Below are positions 24,806 through 32,278 of a stretch of DNA of 64,000 nucleotides, piece after piece; positions within the stretch are counted from its first letter, which is position 1, and every line of letters begins with the position of its first letter. The notes beneath the pieces are model-generated. The model saw only the letters and a program-made list of their open reading frames with translations. It made no database searches and was not told where the DNA came from. This stretch comes from AG11 sp038319955 (GTDB lineage: Bacteria > Gemmatimonadota > Gemmatimonadetes > Gemmatimonadales > Gemmatimonadaceae). The stretch is taken from the NCBI GenBank assembly GCA_038319955.1, contig JBBQDT010000004.1:1-64000 (forward strand), written 5' to 3'. The position numbers were made by a program, and so were the translations under genes.

Positions 24806-25608
24806 CTGCCGCCGTCCGACCCATGCCGCCTGCCGTGCGCGCATCGACCGTCTTTCTCGCGCTGCTCCATCGTGATGTTCGCGTGGCGAGCAAGGAACTG
24901 CCGTACTTCCTGCTGCGCACGATCATGCAGCCGGTACTCTTCCTCATCGTGTTCGGCTTCCTGTTGCCGAAGATGGGTTTCGTCCGCGGCGGCTACCAGA
25001 CGGCGCTGCTCCCTGGCATCCTCGCGGTGAGCCTGGCGCTGTCGGCGATTCAGTCCGTCGCGCTGCCGATGGTGCAGGACTTTGGGTGGACAAAGGAAAT
25101 CGAGGATCGGTTGCTGGCACCGGTGTCGACGCGTGTCGTCGCGGCGGAGAAGATCGTCGCTGGCGTCCTGCAGGGCATCATCTCGGCACTCGTGGTACTG
25201 CCCATCGCCCGACTCGTCATGGGACCCATCGTGGGCCTGACCTTCGCGCACTTCGGTGACGTCCTCGTCATCACCATTCTCGGCGCGGCGGCGTTCTCGT
25301 CGCTCGGCATGTGGCTCGGCACGGCGATCGCACCGCAGCAGATCGGCCTGATGTTCAGCGCGATCATCGCGCCGATGATGTTCTTCGGCTGCGCGTACTA
25401 TCCATGGCGCGGGCTCGATGCCGTGCCGGTGATGAAGGCTCTCGTGCTCATCAATCCGCTCACCTACGTCGCCGAGGGAATGCGGGGCGCGTTGACCCCC
25501 GAGATCCCGCACATGCCACTGTTGGTGGCGATGGGCGCGCTGCTCATCATCTCCATGCTCTTCTGGGTCATGGGCTACCGCAGCTTTCGCAAGCGGGCAA
25601 TCGGATGA
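24802..25608 (+). CDS. ABC-2 type exporter, permease
   Basis: Membrane partner of the preceding ATPase, 268 residues with six hydrophobic segments and the ABC-2 membrane signature near the end (ALVLINPLTYVAEGMRGALT). TTG at 24802 overlaps the ATPase stop; ATG at 24823 (MPPAVRAS) is an equally good start. Its own stop overlaps the pdxH start, so all three genes are probably co-transcribed. Confidence 0.88.
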   Translation: MTAAVRPMPPAVRASTVFLALLHRDVRVASKELPYFLLRTIMQPVLFLIVFGFLLPKMGFVRGGYQTALLPGILAVSLALSAIQSVALPMVQDFGWTKEIEDRLLAPVSTRVVAAEKIVAGVLQGIISALVVLPIARLVMGPIVGLTFAHFGDVLVITILGAAAFSSLGMWLGTAIAPQQIGLMFSAIIAPMMFFGCAYYPWRGLDAVPVMKALVLINPLTYVAEGMRGALTPEIPHMPLLVAMGALLIISMLFWVMGYRSFRKRAIG

Positions 25609-26207
25609 GCGACCTCGCATCCCTGTCGGAGCCCTTCGCCCGCTTCGACGCGCTGCTCCAGGAGGCCAGGGCGGTCGGTGCCGACCGACTGCCGGAGCCG
25701 ACGGCGTTCGCTTTGGGCACGGTAAGCGAGACGGGGCAGCCCGCGGTGCGCATCCTGTTGCTCAAGGGCGTCGACGATCGCGGCTTCGTGTTCTACACCA
25801 ACTACGAGAGTCGCAAGGGACGCGAACTGCTCGCGCATCCGCAGGCCGCGATGTGCTTTCACTGGCAGCCGCTCGAGCGGCAGGTGCGCGTCGAGGGCGT
25901 GACGACGCGCGTGAGTACCGACGAGGCCGACGACTACTTCGCGAGCCGCGCGCGGGGTAGCCAGGTCGGTGCGTGGGCGTCGCGACAGAGCCAGCCCATC
26001 GAGCATGCGGGAGATCTCGAGGCGCGTGTGCGCGAGGTCGAGGCGCGGTTCGCTGACAGGCCGGTCACGCGTCCACCGCGCTGGTCGGGGTTCAGGCTGG
26101 TGCCGCATCGGATCGAGTTCTGGCACGGCATGCCGAGTCGGCTGCACGAGCGGAACGTCTACACGCGTGAGGGTGACGGATGGCGGACGGAGATCCTCTA
26201 CCCGTAG
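25605..26207 (+). CDS. pdxH: pyridoxamine 5'-phosphate oxidase
   Basis: FMN-dependent enzyme that oxidises pyridoxine- or pyridoxamine-5'-phosphate to PLP. The 200 residues show RILLLKGVDDRGFVFYTNYE and SRKGRELLAHPQAAMCFHWQ at the FMN site, ASRQSQPIEHAG, PPRWSGFRLVPHRIEFWHG and the C-terminal RLHERNVYTRE..GWRTEILYP with active-site Arg and His. ATG at 25605 overlaps the permease stop. It is followed 52 bases later by speA, a PLP-dependent enzyme, so the cofactor supplier sits next to a consumer. Confidence 0.95.
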   Translation: MSDLASLSEPFARFDALLQEARAVGADRLPEPTAFALGTVSETGQPAVRILLLKGVDDRGFVFYTNYESRKGRELLAHPQAAMCFHWQPLERQVRVEGVTTRVSTDEADDYFASRARGSQVGAWASRQSQPIEHAGDLEARVREVEARFADRPVTRPPRWSGFRLVPHRIEFWHGMPSRLHERNVYTREGDGWRTEILYP

Positions 26208-26259
26208 GCGCCTGCGTTCGCCGGCACGGCACGTGACACACCCCGTTATCTTTCGCGCC

Positions 26260-28215
26260 ATGGCGACTCAGAGCATGGAAAGCACTTCCGCCGTTCCGGC
26301 GGATCCCTGGAGCATCGAGAAGGCACGCGCCCTTTACAACATCGAGGGTTGGGGTGCGGGCTTCTTCGACATCGACGAGCGTGGACACGTCGTCGTCCGC
26401 CCCGACAAGGAGCATCCCGAGCGGCAGCTCAGCCTCCACGATCTCGCCAACGACCTCGAGGAGCAGGGCGTTGCCCTGCCCGTCCTGCTGCGCTTCTCCG
26501 ATATCCTGCGCTCACGCATCGAAGCGCTGAGCGAGCGGTTCGCGAACGCGATCCGCGAGTACGAGTACACTGGCGGGTATACCACCGTGTACCCGATCAA
26601 GGTGAACCAGCAGCGCCACGTGGTCGAGGAGATCGTCCAGTTCGGCGCAAAGCATGGCGTCGGCCTCGAGTGCGGGTCCAAGCCGGAACTGCAGGCCGTC
26701 CTCGGCCTGTCGGAGAGCACGGAACACCTCATCGTCTGCAACGGCTACAAGGACGACGAGTTCATGCGCCTCGCCCTCATGGGGCAGAAGCTCGGTCATC
26801 AGGTCTTCATCGTCATCGAGCAGCTGAGCGAGATCGATGTTCTGTTGGCTGCGGCGGAGGAACTGGGCGTGACGCCCACAGCCGGCATCCGGATCAAGCT
26901 CGCGAGCACAGGCTACGGCCGCTGGAAGGAAAGCGGTGGCGAGAAGTCGAAGTTCGGGCTCAACGCAGCGCAGCTGATGGAGGCGGTCGATCGCCTCAAG
27001 GCGGCCGGCCGACTCGACATCGTCAAGCTGATCCACTTCCACCTCGGCTCGCAGATCACCGACATCCGGTACATCAAGTCGGGGCTCCAGGAGGTCGCGC
27101 GCTTCTACGCCGAGCTCCGCGCACTGGGCGTCGACATCACCCACGTGGACGTGGGCGGTGGCCTCGGCGTGGACTACGACGGCACGAACTCCACCTCGGA
27201 CGCGAGTGTCAACTACTCGCTCCAGGAGTATGCGAACGATGTCATTTATACCATCGCCGAATCGTGCCGCGAGCTCGACCTGCCGATGCCGCACATCATC
27301 AGCGAGTCGGGACGCGCGCTCACGGCGCATCATGCGCTGCTGCTGCTCAAGGTGATCGACGTCGAGTCGGTCGCGCAGGTCACTATGCCGAAGCTGTCCG
27401 ACGATGATCACGCCGTCCTGCACGAGATGGCCGAGGACCATGCGGCCCTGAGCAAGCCGAAGGTGGCGCGACGAAAGGTAAAGGAGGTGTTCCACGACGT
27501 CACCTTCGACAAGGAGCGCGCGCAGCAGTTCTTCGCCAGCGGCGTCCTCTCCCTTCGCGAGCGCGCCATGGCCGAGCAGATGTATCACGCCACGGTGAAC
27601 CTGATCGCGAAGATCGTCGTGCAGGATCGCGACCAGTATCAGGATATCATTGCCGATCTCGATGCCGTGCTGGTGGATCGCTACTTCTGCAATTTCTCGC
27701 TCTTCCAGTCGCTGCCGGACAGCTGGGCGATCGACCAGCTCTTCCCGATCATGCCGATTCACCGGCTCGCCGAGGAACCGACGCGTCGTGGCACGCTCCA
27801 GGACATCACGTGCGACTCCGACGGCAAGATCGATCGCTTCGTCGGTGAGAAGGGGGGCAACCCGTCACTCGAGCTGCACGAGTGGCGCGACGGCGATCCC
27901 TACATGCTCGGCATCTTCCTCACCGGCGCCTATCAGGAGATCCTCGGCGACCTCCACAACCTGTTCGGTGACACGAACGCGGCGCATATCCGCCTGGCGA
28001 ACGGCGGGTACGAGATCACGGATCTCGTACATGGCGATACGGTGACGGAGGTGCTGAACTACGTGCAGTTCCGTGCCTCGGACCTGCTCCAGACCTTCCG
28101 CCGCAAGGTGACCCAGGTGAAGCACCTGAGCCGGACGGATGCGAACGCCTTCATCGCGGACTACGTGGCGGGATTGGAGGGGTACACGTACCTCGAGGGC
28201 GAAGCGGCGCAGTGA
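26260..28215 (+). CDS. speA: biosynthetic arginine decarboxylase
   Basis: PLP-dependent decarboxylase of the alanine-racemase fold that makes agmatine, the first step of polyamine synthesis by the agmatine route. 651 residues, the usual SpeA length. Evidence: TTVYPIKVNQQRHVVEEIVQ with the PLP Lys, GLECGSKPEL, IVKLIHFHLGSQITDIRYIK, VDVGGGLGVDYDGTNS, HIISESGRALTAHHALLLLK and the C-terminal SWAIDQLFPIMPIHRLAEEP. ATG at 26260 is chosen because the conserved N-terminus (WSIEKARALYNIEGWGAGFF) follows shortly; TTATCT eight bases earlier could be a -10 box for a near-leaderless message. No agmatinase gene is adjacent. Confidence 0.95.
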   Translation: MATQSMESTSAVPADPWSIEKARALYNIEGWGAGFFDIDERGHVVVRPDKEHPERQLSLHDLANDLEEQGVALPVLLRFSDILRSRIEALSERFANAIREYEYTGGYTTVYPIKVNQQRHVVEEIVQFGAKHGVGLECGSKPELQAVLGLSESTEHLIVCNGYKDDEFMRLALMGQKLGHQVFIVIEQLSEIDVLLAAAEELGVTPTAGIRIKLASTGYGRWKESGGEKSKFGLNAAQLMEAVDRLKAAGRLDIVKLIHFHLGSQITDIRYIKSGLQEVARFYAELRALGVDITHVDVGGGLGVDYDGTNSTSDASVNYSLQEYANDVIYTIAESCRELDLPMPHIISESGRALTAHHALLLLKVIDVESVAQVTMPKLSDDDHAVLHEMAEDHAALSKPKVARRKVKEVFHDVTFDKERAQQFFASGVLSLRERAMAEQMYHATVNLIAKIVVQDRDQYQDIIADLDAVLVDRYFCNFSLFQSLPDSWAIDQLFPIMPIHRLAEEPTRRGTLQDITCDSDGKIDRFVGEKGGNPSLELHEWRDGDPYMLGIFLTGAYQEILGDLHNLFGDTNAAHIRLANGGYEITDLVHGDTVTEVLNYVQFRASDLLQTFRRKVTQVKHLSRTDANAFIADYVAGLEGYTYLEGEAAQ

Positions 28216-28216
28216 G

Positions 28217-28765
28217 CTAGGGCGCGCCGGTCGCAGGTGGAGCGATGTTCTCGATGCTCACATCCTTCGCGTGCAAGGTCCCGCCTCCGCTCAGTATCAG
28301 GCCGTAGATGATCCTGGTGGCCGACGTCGGCACGTCGAGCGTCGTGACCTGCTCACTCCACGCCGTGGTGCCGCTGAGCATGCGAGACATGTTGTTCTCG
28401 AGTTTCAGTGAACCGCTCGCGCCGTCGATGCGCAGCCACGTGGCGCCTCCCACGTTCGCCGAATCAGTGCGAATGAGCGCGCGCAAGCGTACGCGCCGGC
28501 CGCGGTAAGGTTCTGCATTCACGATCGCCGCGGTGGCACCGAACTGGTTCGGCCCTTCGATTACATTGGCCAATCGCGTCAGCGAAAGGGAATGTCCTCC
28601 ATCACTGATGCCGACGATGGCGTATAACGGCTCTGCCATTCCTGTGAGTTCCCAATCCACCGACTGCGATGTGTCGACTTGGGCGAGAAGAACAGGGGCC
28701 GCCGTCAAGACACCGAAAAGGAAAGCGATCGGGGAGGCGAAGCGAACATGCGCGGAGCGATTCAT
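28217..28765 (-). CDS. secreted beta-sandwich protein of unknown function
   Basis: A 182-residue exported protein (signal peptide ending LLAQ near residue 29). The rest reads like a carbohydrate-binding-module or galactose-binding-like beta-sandwich: EPYRGRRVRLRALIRTDSAN, GGATWLRIDGASGSLKLENN, LSGTTAWSEQVTTLDVPTSA and GLILSGGGTLHAKDVSIEN. Similar modules are attached to other proteins, but this one stands alone. It is convergent with speA with one base between them. Binding partner unknown. Confidence 0.65.
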   Translation of the reverse strand: MNRSAHVRFASPIAFLFGVLTAAPVLLAQVDTSQSVDWELTGMAEPLYAIVGISDGGHSLSLTRLANVIEGPNQFGATAAIVNAEPYRGRRVRLRALIRTDSANVGGATWLRIDGASGSLKLENNMSRMLSGTTAWSEQVTTLDVPTSATRIIYGLILSGGGTLHAKDVSIENIAPPATGAP

Positions 28766-28874
28766 CGAGTCCCGCCAGGATGATGGTGCGCCAGTATCGC
28801 CGGACTCCGTCAGCGACGCAAGAAAAATGTTGACAGAAGCAAGTGACGGGCGCGGTAAGAGGTAAGCGGCTGGA

Positions 28875-28916
28875 GGAAAATGAGAGGCGCCCGGGACTCA
28901 GTCCGGGGCGCCTCTC
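28875..28916 (-). terminator. intrinsic terminator of the superoxide dismutase gene
   Basis: A 16-bp stem with one mismatch (28882-28897 with 28901-28916, loop TCA), followed on the minus strand by ATTTTCC. It lies about 50 bases beyond the sod stop. Confidence 0.75.
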
Positions 28917-28967
28917 TTCCACCTTACCGCTCACCCATTACCGCTCACTCCTTAGCCTAACCCCGTC

Positions 28968-29567
28968 TTACAGTCTCTTCGCCACCGCATCCCAGTTCAC
29001 CACGTTCCACCAGGCCTTCAGATAATCCGGCCGGCGATTCTGGTACGTGAGGTAGTACGCGTGCTCCCACACGTCGTTGCCGAGGATGGGTGCAGGCTTG
29101 CCGTCCATGATCGGGTTGTCCTGGTTGGGCGTGCTCGAGATGGAGAGCTTTCCGCCATCGTTATTGAGCCATACCCAGCCCGAGCCGAAGCGGCCCGCGC
29201 CGGCAGCCTGGAACTGCTCCTTGAACTTCTCGAAGTCGCCGAAGGCGCTGTTGATCGCATCGGCGAGCTTGCCGGTGGGTGCGCCGCCCGCGTTCGGACC
29301 CATCGTCTGCCAGAATTGCGAGTGATTGAAGTGTCCGCCGCCATTGTTGCGCACCGCGGTGCGAATCGCTTCTGGCACGCTGTTCAGGTCCTTCAGCAAT
29401 TCGGCGACTGGCTTGTCGGCGAGCTCTGGTGCCTTTTCGAGTGCAGCGTTCAGATTGGTGACGTAAGCGTTGTGATGCTTCCCGTGATGGATCTCCATCG
29501 TCTTGGCATCGATGTGCGGCTCGAGCGCGTCGAAGGAGTAGGGAAGGGCCGGAAGCGTGTGCGCCAT
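28968..29567 (-). CDS. superoxide dismutase (Fe/Mn family)
   Basis: Converts superoxide to oxygen and hydrogen peroxide. 199 residues with all metal ligands: His in MEIHHGKHHNAYV (near 27), GGHFNHSQFW (near 80), and Asp/His in GNDVWEHAYYLTYQNRRPDY near 160-165. The SSTPNQDNPIM segment is of the Mn-type or cambialistic kind, though metal choice cannot be fixed from sequence. GGAG lies ahead of ATG. It is the last gene of a possible dedA-sod unit on the minus strand and has its own terminator. Confidence 0.95.
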   Translation of the reverse strand: MAHTLPALPYSFDALEPHIDAKTMEIHHGKHHNAYVTNLNAALEKAPELADKPVAELLKDLNSVPEAIRTAVRNNGGGHFNHSQFWQTMGPNAGGAPTGKLADAINSAFGDFEKFKEQFQAAGAGRFGSGWVWLNNDGGKLSISSTPNQDNPIMDGKPAPILGNDVWEHAYYLTYQNRRPDYLKAWWNVVNWDAVAKRL

Positions 29568-29604
29568 TGAGGTCTCCAGGTTGATTCCGATGTGCGATGT
29601 GCTG

Positions 29605-30240
29605 CTAAGCCGCCGATGCGCGCGAGCGTTCCCGCTGCCACGAGATGAGGCCGGGCAGCAGCGACAGGAAGATCACGACGAGGATGACCTTGGTGATGTG
29701 GTTCTCGATACCGGGAATGAAGCGGCCCAGAAAGAACCCGATGAACAGCATCGACCAGATCCAGAGTACTGCTCCCAGCACGTTGTAGGCCGTGTAGCCG
29801 CGCAGCGGCATCTTCCCAAGGCCGGCCACCACCGGCACGAACGTGCGGACGATGGGCATGAAACGCGCAATGACCAGAGCCTTCCCGCCGTGCTTGAGGA
29901 AAAATTCGTGTGCGCGGAGCAGGTGTTTCTTCTTGAACAGCAACGAATCATCTCGCTTGAACAACATCGGACCACTGTACCAGCCAATCGCATATCCGAC
30001 CGTATTGCCGACAATGGCGGCCACGGTCAGCAGGAGGCCGAGCAGCCAGACGTTGAGGCCGAACTGCGGCTGTGACGACAGCAGGCCCGCCGTCACGAGC
30101 AGAGAGTCGCCTGGCAGGAAGAAGCCGACGAGCAGCCCCGTCTCCGCAAAGATGATCGCGGTGAGGCCCACATATCCGCCAAGACGCACGAGCTGTTGTA
30201 CGTCCGTGAGCTGATGAAAGAGATCGAGAAGCGATTGCAT
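29605..30240 (-). CDS. DedA family membrane protein
   Basis: SNARE-associated/DedA (VTT) integral membrane protein, a family whose members move lipid carriers such as undecaprenyl phosphate across the membrane. Features: IFAETGLLVGFFLPGDSLLV near residue 35 and IARFMPIVRTFVPVVAGLGK near 125, the conserved re-entrant helices with Glu and Arg. ATG at 30240 (MQSLLDLFHQL) gives 211 residues; the longer frame would reach into the divergent peptidase gene. It runs on to sod after 37 bases. Confidence 0.9.
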   Translation of the reverse strand: MQSLLDLFHQLTDVQQLVRLGGYVGLTAIIFAETGLLVGFFLPGDSLLVTAGLLSSQPQFGLNVWLLGLLLTVAAIVGNTVGYAIGWYSGPMLFKRDDSLLFKKKHLLRAHEFFLKHGGKALVIARFMPIVRTFVPVVAGLGKMPLRGYTAYNVLGAVLWIWSMLFIGFFLGRFIPGIENHITKVILVVIFLSLLPGLISWQRERSRASAA

Positions 30241-30261
30241 GAGGGTCGGCGGGAGTTGGAC

Positions 30262-31461
30262 GTCGTGAGCGACGGAAGTTCGGCACACACCCGGGCAGGG
30301 TCAACGGGGGTGCGCACCGAGCCGCTACCGACGAGCGATCACGCTCTTGCGATTCCCGCGCCCGTCGCGAGTCGCTGGCACCGCGCTGGAGTGACGCCGC
30401 GTACCGAGCGCATCGTGTCGATGGCGGGAAATCTCCTCGTCATCCTTCTCGCCGTCGGGTGGACGTGGACGATCGTGGACGAACGAGCACATCCCCGTAC
30501 CGACACTCCGTCCGCCACGGCTCAGATCGCCGCTGCGCTGACCTCGACCAGTGCGCCTAGCGTCGCATATCTCACCGACGCCTCGCTCAATGCCCTCACA
30601 GGCGGGCTGCGCGGCACGAGCGGCAAGCTGCGCGCACAGCTCCAGACCGCCGGATCGCCGATCGTCGCAGATTCCGCTCTCCCGGGAACAGCGCTCACCG
30701 TGCCCCAAGCGGAAACGAGTGGCTCCACGGTCGCACCCAAGGCCGGCGTGTGGAAACTCGCCGTCGCCGTCGGCAAGGCGATCAAGCCGATCTCCGACTT
30801 CAGCCTCATCAGTCTCCGTCCGCGCAGCGACAAGCAGAACGGCAAGGTGGGACTCTACTTTCTCGGCAATTGGCCCGGTGAGACAGGCCCGGTGCGCGCG
30901 CCGGCGAAGGCGCCCGCCGCGCGCTACCAGCCGCCCAGTGGCTTCATCGAGGTCACGCAGCAGAATGCGGATACGAGGCTGTCGGAGCATTTCACCCTGC
31001 GCGACTTTCTCACCCACGACCAGCCCAGCGTGTGGCCCAAGTATCTCGTGATCGAGATGCGGAATGTGGACAAGCTGGAGCTGGTGCTCAGCGATCTCGC
31101 GTCGCGTGGCGTGGACGTCAGCGGCGTGCACGTCATGAGCGGCTTCCGGTCGCCGCAATACAACAAGGGCGGTGGGAATACGGGTGGTCGAGCCGGGCTG
31201 AGCCGTCACATGTACGGCGATGCCGCCGACATCTTCATCGACAGCGATCACAACGGTGTCATGGACGACCTGGATCACGACGGCCGTATTACCATCGGGG
31301 ATGCCCGCGTGATCCTGCAGGCGCTGGACAGGGTGGAAGCCGCACATCCCGAACTCGTCGGGGGTGGAGGCGTCTATCCGGCTGAGGCTGGGCACGGACC
31401 TTTCATACATATCGACTCACGGGGCTATCGAGCCCGGTGGATCGGATCCGGAGGAGGATAA
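30262..31461 (+). CDS. M15/DUF882-like peptidase with membrane anchor and EF-hand-like insert
   Basis: About 399 residues. One hydrophobic segment (MAGNLLVILLAVGWTWTIV, near residue 54) follows a basic N-terminus, then a long linker leads to a C-terminal zinc-peptidase-like domain. RLSEHFTLRDFLTHDQP, VHVMSGFRSPQYN, the metal motif LSRHMYGDAADIFID and HGPFIHIDSRG resemble D-Ala-D-Ala carboxypeptidase-type M15/YcbK proteins that trim peptidoglycan. Between the metal ligands lies DSDHNGVMDDLDHDGRITIG, which looks like a calcium-binding EF-hand/dockerin loop, an odd insertion. GTG at 30262 is chosen because it avoids the divergent dedA gene and has GGGAG before it; ATG at 30421 is possible. Confidence 0.72.
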   Translation, partial: VVSDGSSAHTRAGSTGVRTEPLPTSDHALAIPAPVASRWHRAGVTPRTERIVSMAGNLLVILLAVGWTWTIVDERAHPRTDTPSATAQIAAALTSTSAPSVAYLTDASLNALTGGLRGTSGKLRAQLQTAGSPIVADSALPGTALTVPQAETSGSTVAPKAGVWKLAVAVGKAIKPISDFSLISLRPRSDKQNGKVGLYFLGNWPGETGPVRAPAKAPAARYQPPSGFIEVTQQNADTRLSEHFTLRDFLTHDQPSVWPKYLVIEMRNVDKLELVLSDLASRGVDVSGVHVMSGFRSPQYNKGGGNTGGRAGLSRHMYGDAADIFIDSDHNGVMDDLDHDGRITIGDARVILQALDRVEAAHPELVGGGGVYPAEAGHGPFIHIDSRGYRARWIGSGGG

Positions 31462-31929
31462 ATGAGCGAACATCGGCGAACACAGGACGCGGCAGGCGAA
31501 GCACCGGCCTTGGGTCCCATCGAGCGGCTGGGGCAGGTACTCAAGTCGGAGGATGGTGTCGTCGAGATACCCGGTATCCGGCAGAGCGATCTCGAACCCT
31601 ACGTCGGGCTCAGGTACCTCTCCAAGCTGTTCAAGTTGATGGGAGTGATCCTCGGATTGCTCCTCATCGCGGAAATCGTGACTGGAGTGATGGCGCAGGG
31701 TGGCGCGGCCGTGCCCACGCTGCTTGGTGAGGCCAGTCGGCTCATCGTTTTGGCAGGGTTGCTCTGGGGCGTCGGCGACCTTGCCATCCTGCTCATCGAC
31801 GTCGGGCACGACGTGCGTGCCGCGCGCATCCTGCTCGCGCGGCAGTCGCGCGCGCTGCACGGCCCGTCCGTGGAAACAGAAATTCCCGGAGCACCTCGCG
31901 AGTACGTAAATCGGGCACCTCGGCTCTAG
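31462..31929 (+). CDS. hypothetical membrane protein
   Basis: A 155-residue protein I do not recognise. Two hydrophobic segments (LMGVILGLLLIAEIVTGVMA near residue 59 and LIVLAGLLWGVGDLAILLID near 93) separate a soluble N-terminus and a short C-terminal tail. A GGAGGATAA ribosome-binding sequence precedes ATG directly after the peptidase stop, so the two are co-transcribed and may act together at the envelope. Confidence 0.75.
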   Translation: MSEHRRTQDAAGEAPALGPIERLGQVLKSEDGVVEIPGIRQSDLEPYVGLRYLSKLFKLMGVILGLLLIAEIVTGVMAQGGAAVPTLLGEASRLIVLAGLLWGVGDLAILLIDVGHDVRAARILLARQSRALHGPSVETEIPGAPREYVNRAPRL

Positions 31930-32007
31930 CGGCGTCGTCTGGGTACGATCGTTGCTTTGAGGCGGACCGAACGCGAAGCACACACTCTCAATCGAGGACT
32001 TCTTCCA

Positions 32008-32157
32008 ATGCTCTTCACCATCGCGATTGTCCTCCTCGTCCTGTGGGCACTCGGCTTCTTCGTCGTACACGTCGGCGGTGGGCTGATTCACGCCCTGCTG
32101 GTCATCGCGCTGATCGTCATCGTGTACCGCCTGCTCACGGGCCAGAAGGTCGCGTAG
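32008..32157 (+). CDS. Lmo0937-like small membrane protein
   Basis: A 49-residue hydrophobic protein with two short membrane segments (MLFTIAIVLLVLWALGFFVV; LIHALLVIALIVIVYRLL). Length, the central GG and the VYRLLTG ending match the lmo0937 family, often induced by stress but of unknown role. ATG at 32008 is chosen over an upstream TTG because GAGGA lies nine bases before it and the family begins there. A strong terminator follows. Confidence 0.82.
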   Translation: MLFTIAIVLLVLWALGFFVVHVGGGLIHALLVIALIVIVYRLLTGQKVA

Positions 32158-32184
32158 CACGATCGGATTGGCCGTCGAACGCTG

Positions 32185-32217
32185 AAGACGTCGTGCCCAC
32201 CCGGGCACGACGTCTTT
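32185..32217 (+). terminator. strong hairpin terminator after the small membrane gene
   Basis: A 14-bp perfect stem (AAGACGTCGTGCCC, 32185-32198, with 32203-32216), loop ACCC, then TTT and CGCG. The U-run is short, but the AA...TT ends make it usable in both directions. Confidence 0.75.
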
Positions 32218-32278
32218 CGCGTCTCGCGACGACGTGCCGCCTCTCGAATGCGCCGCGCCCGCGTGTAGCTTCTCCCGC

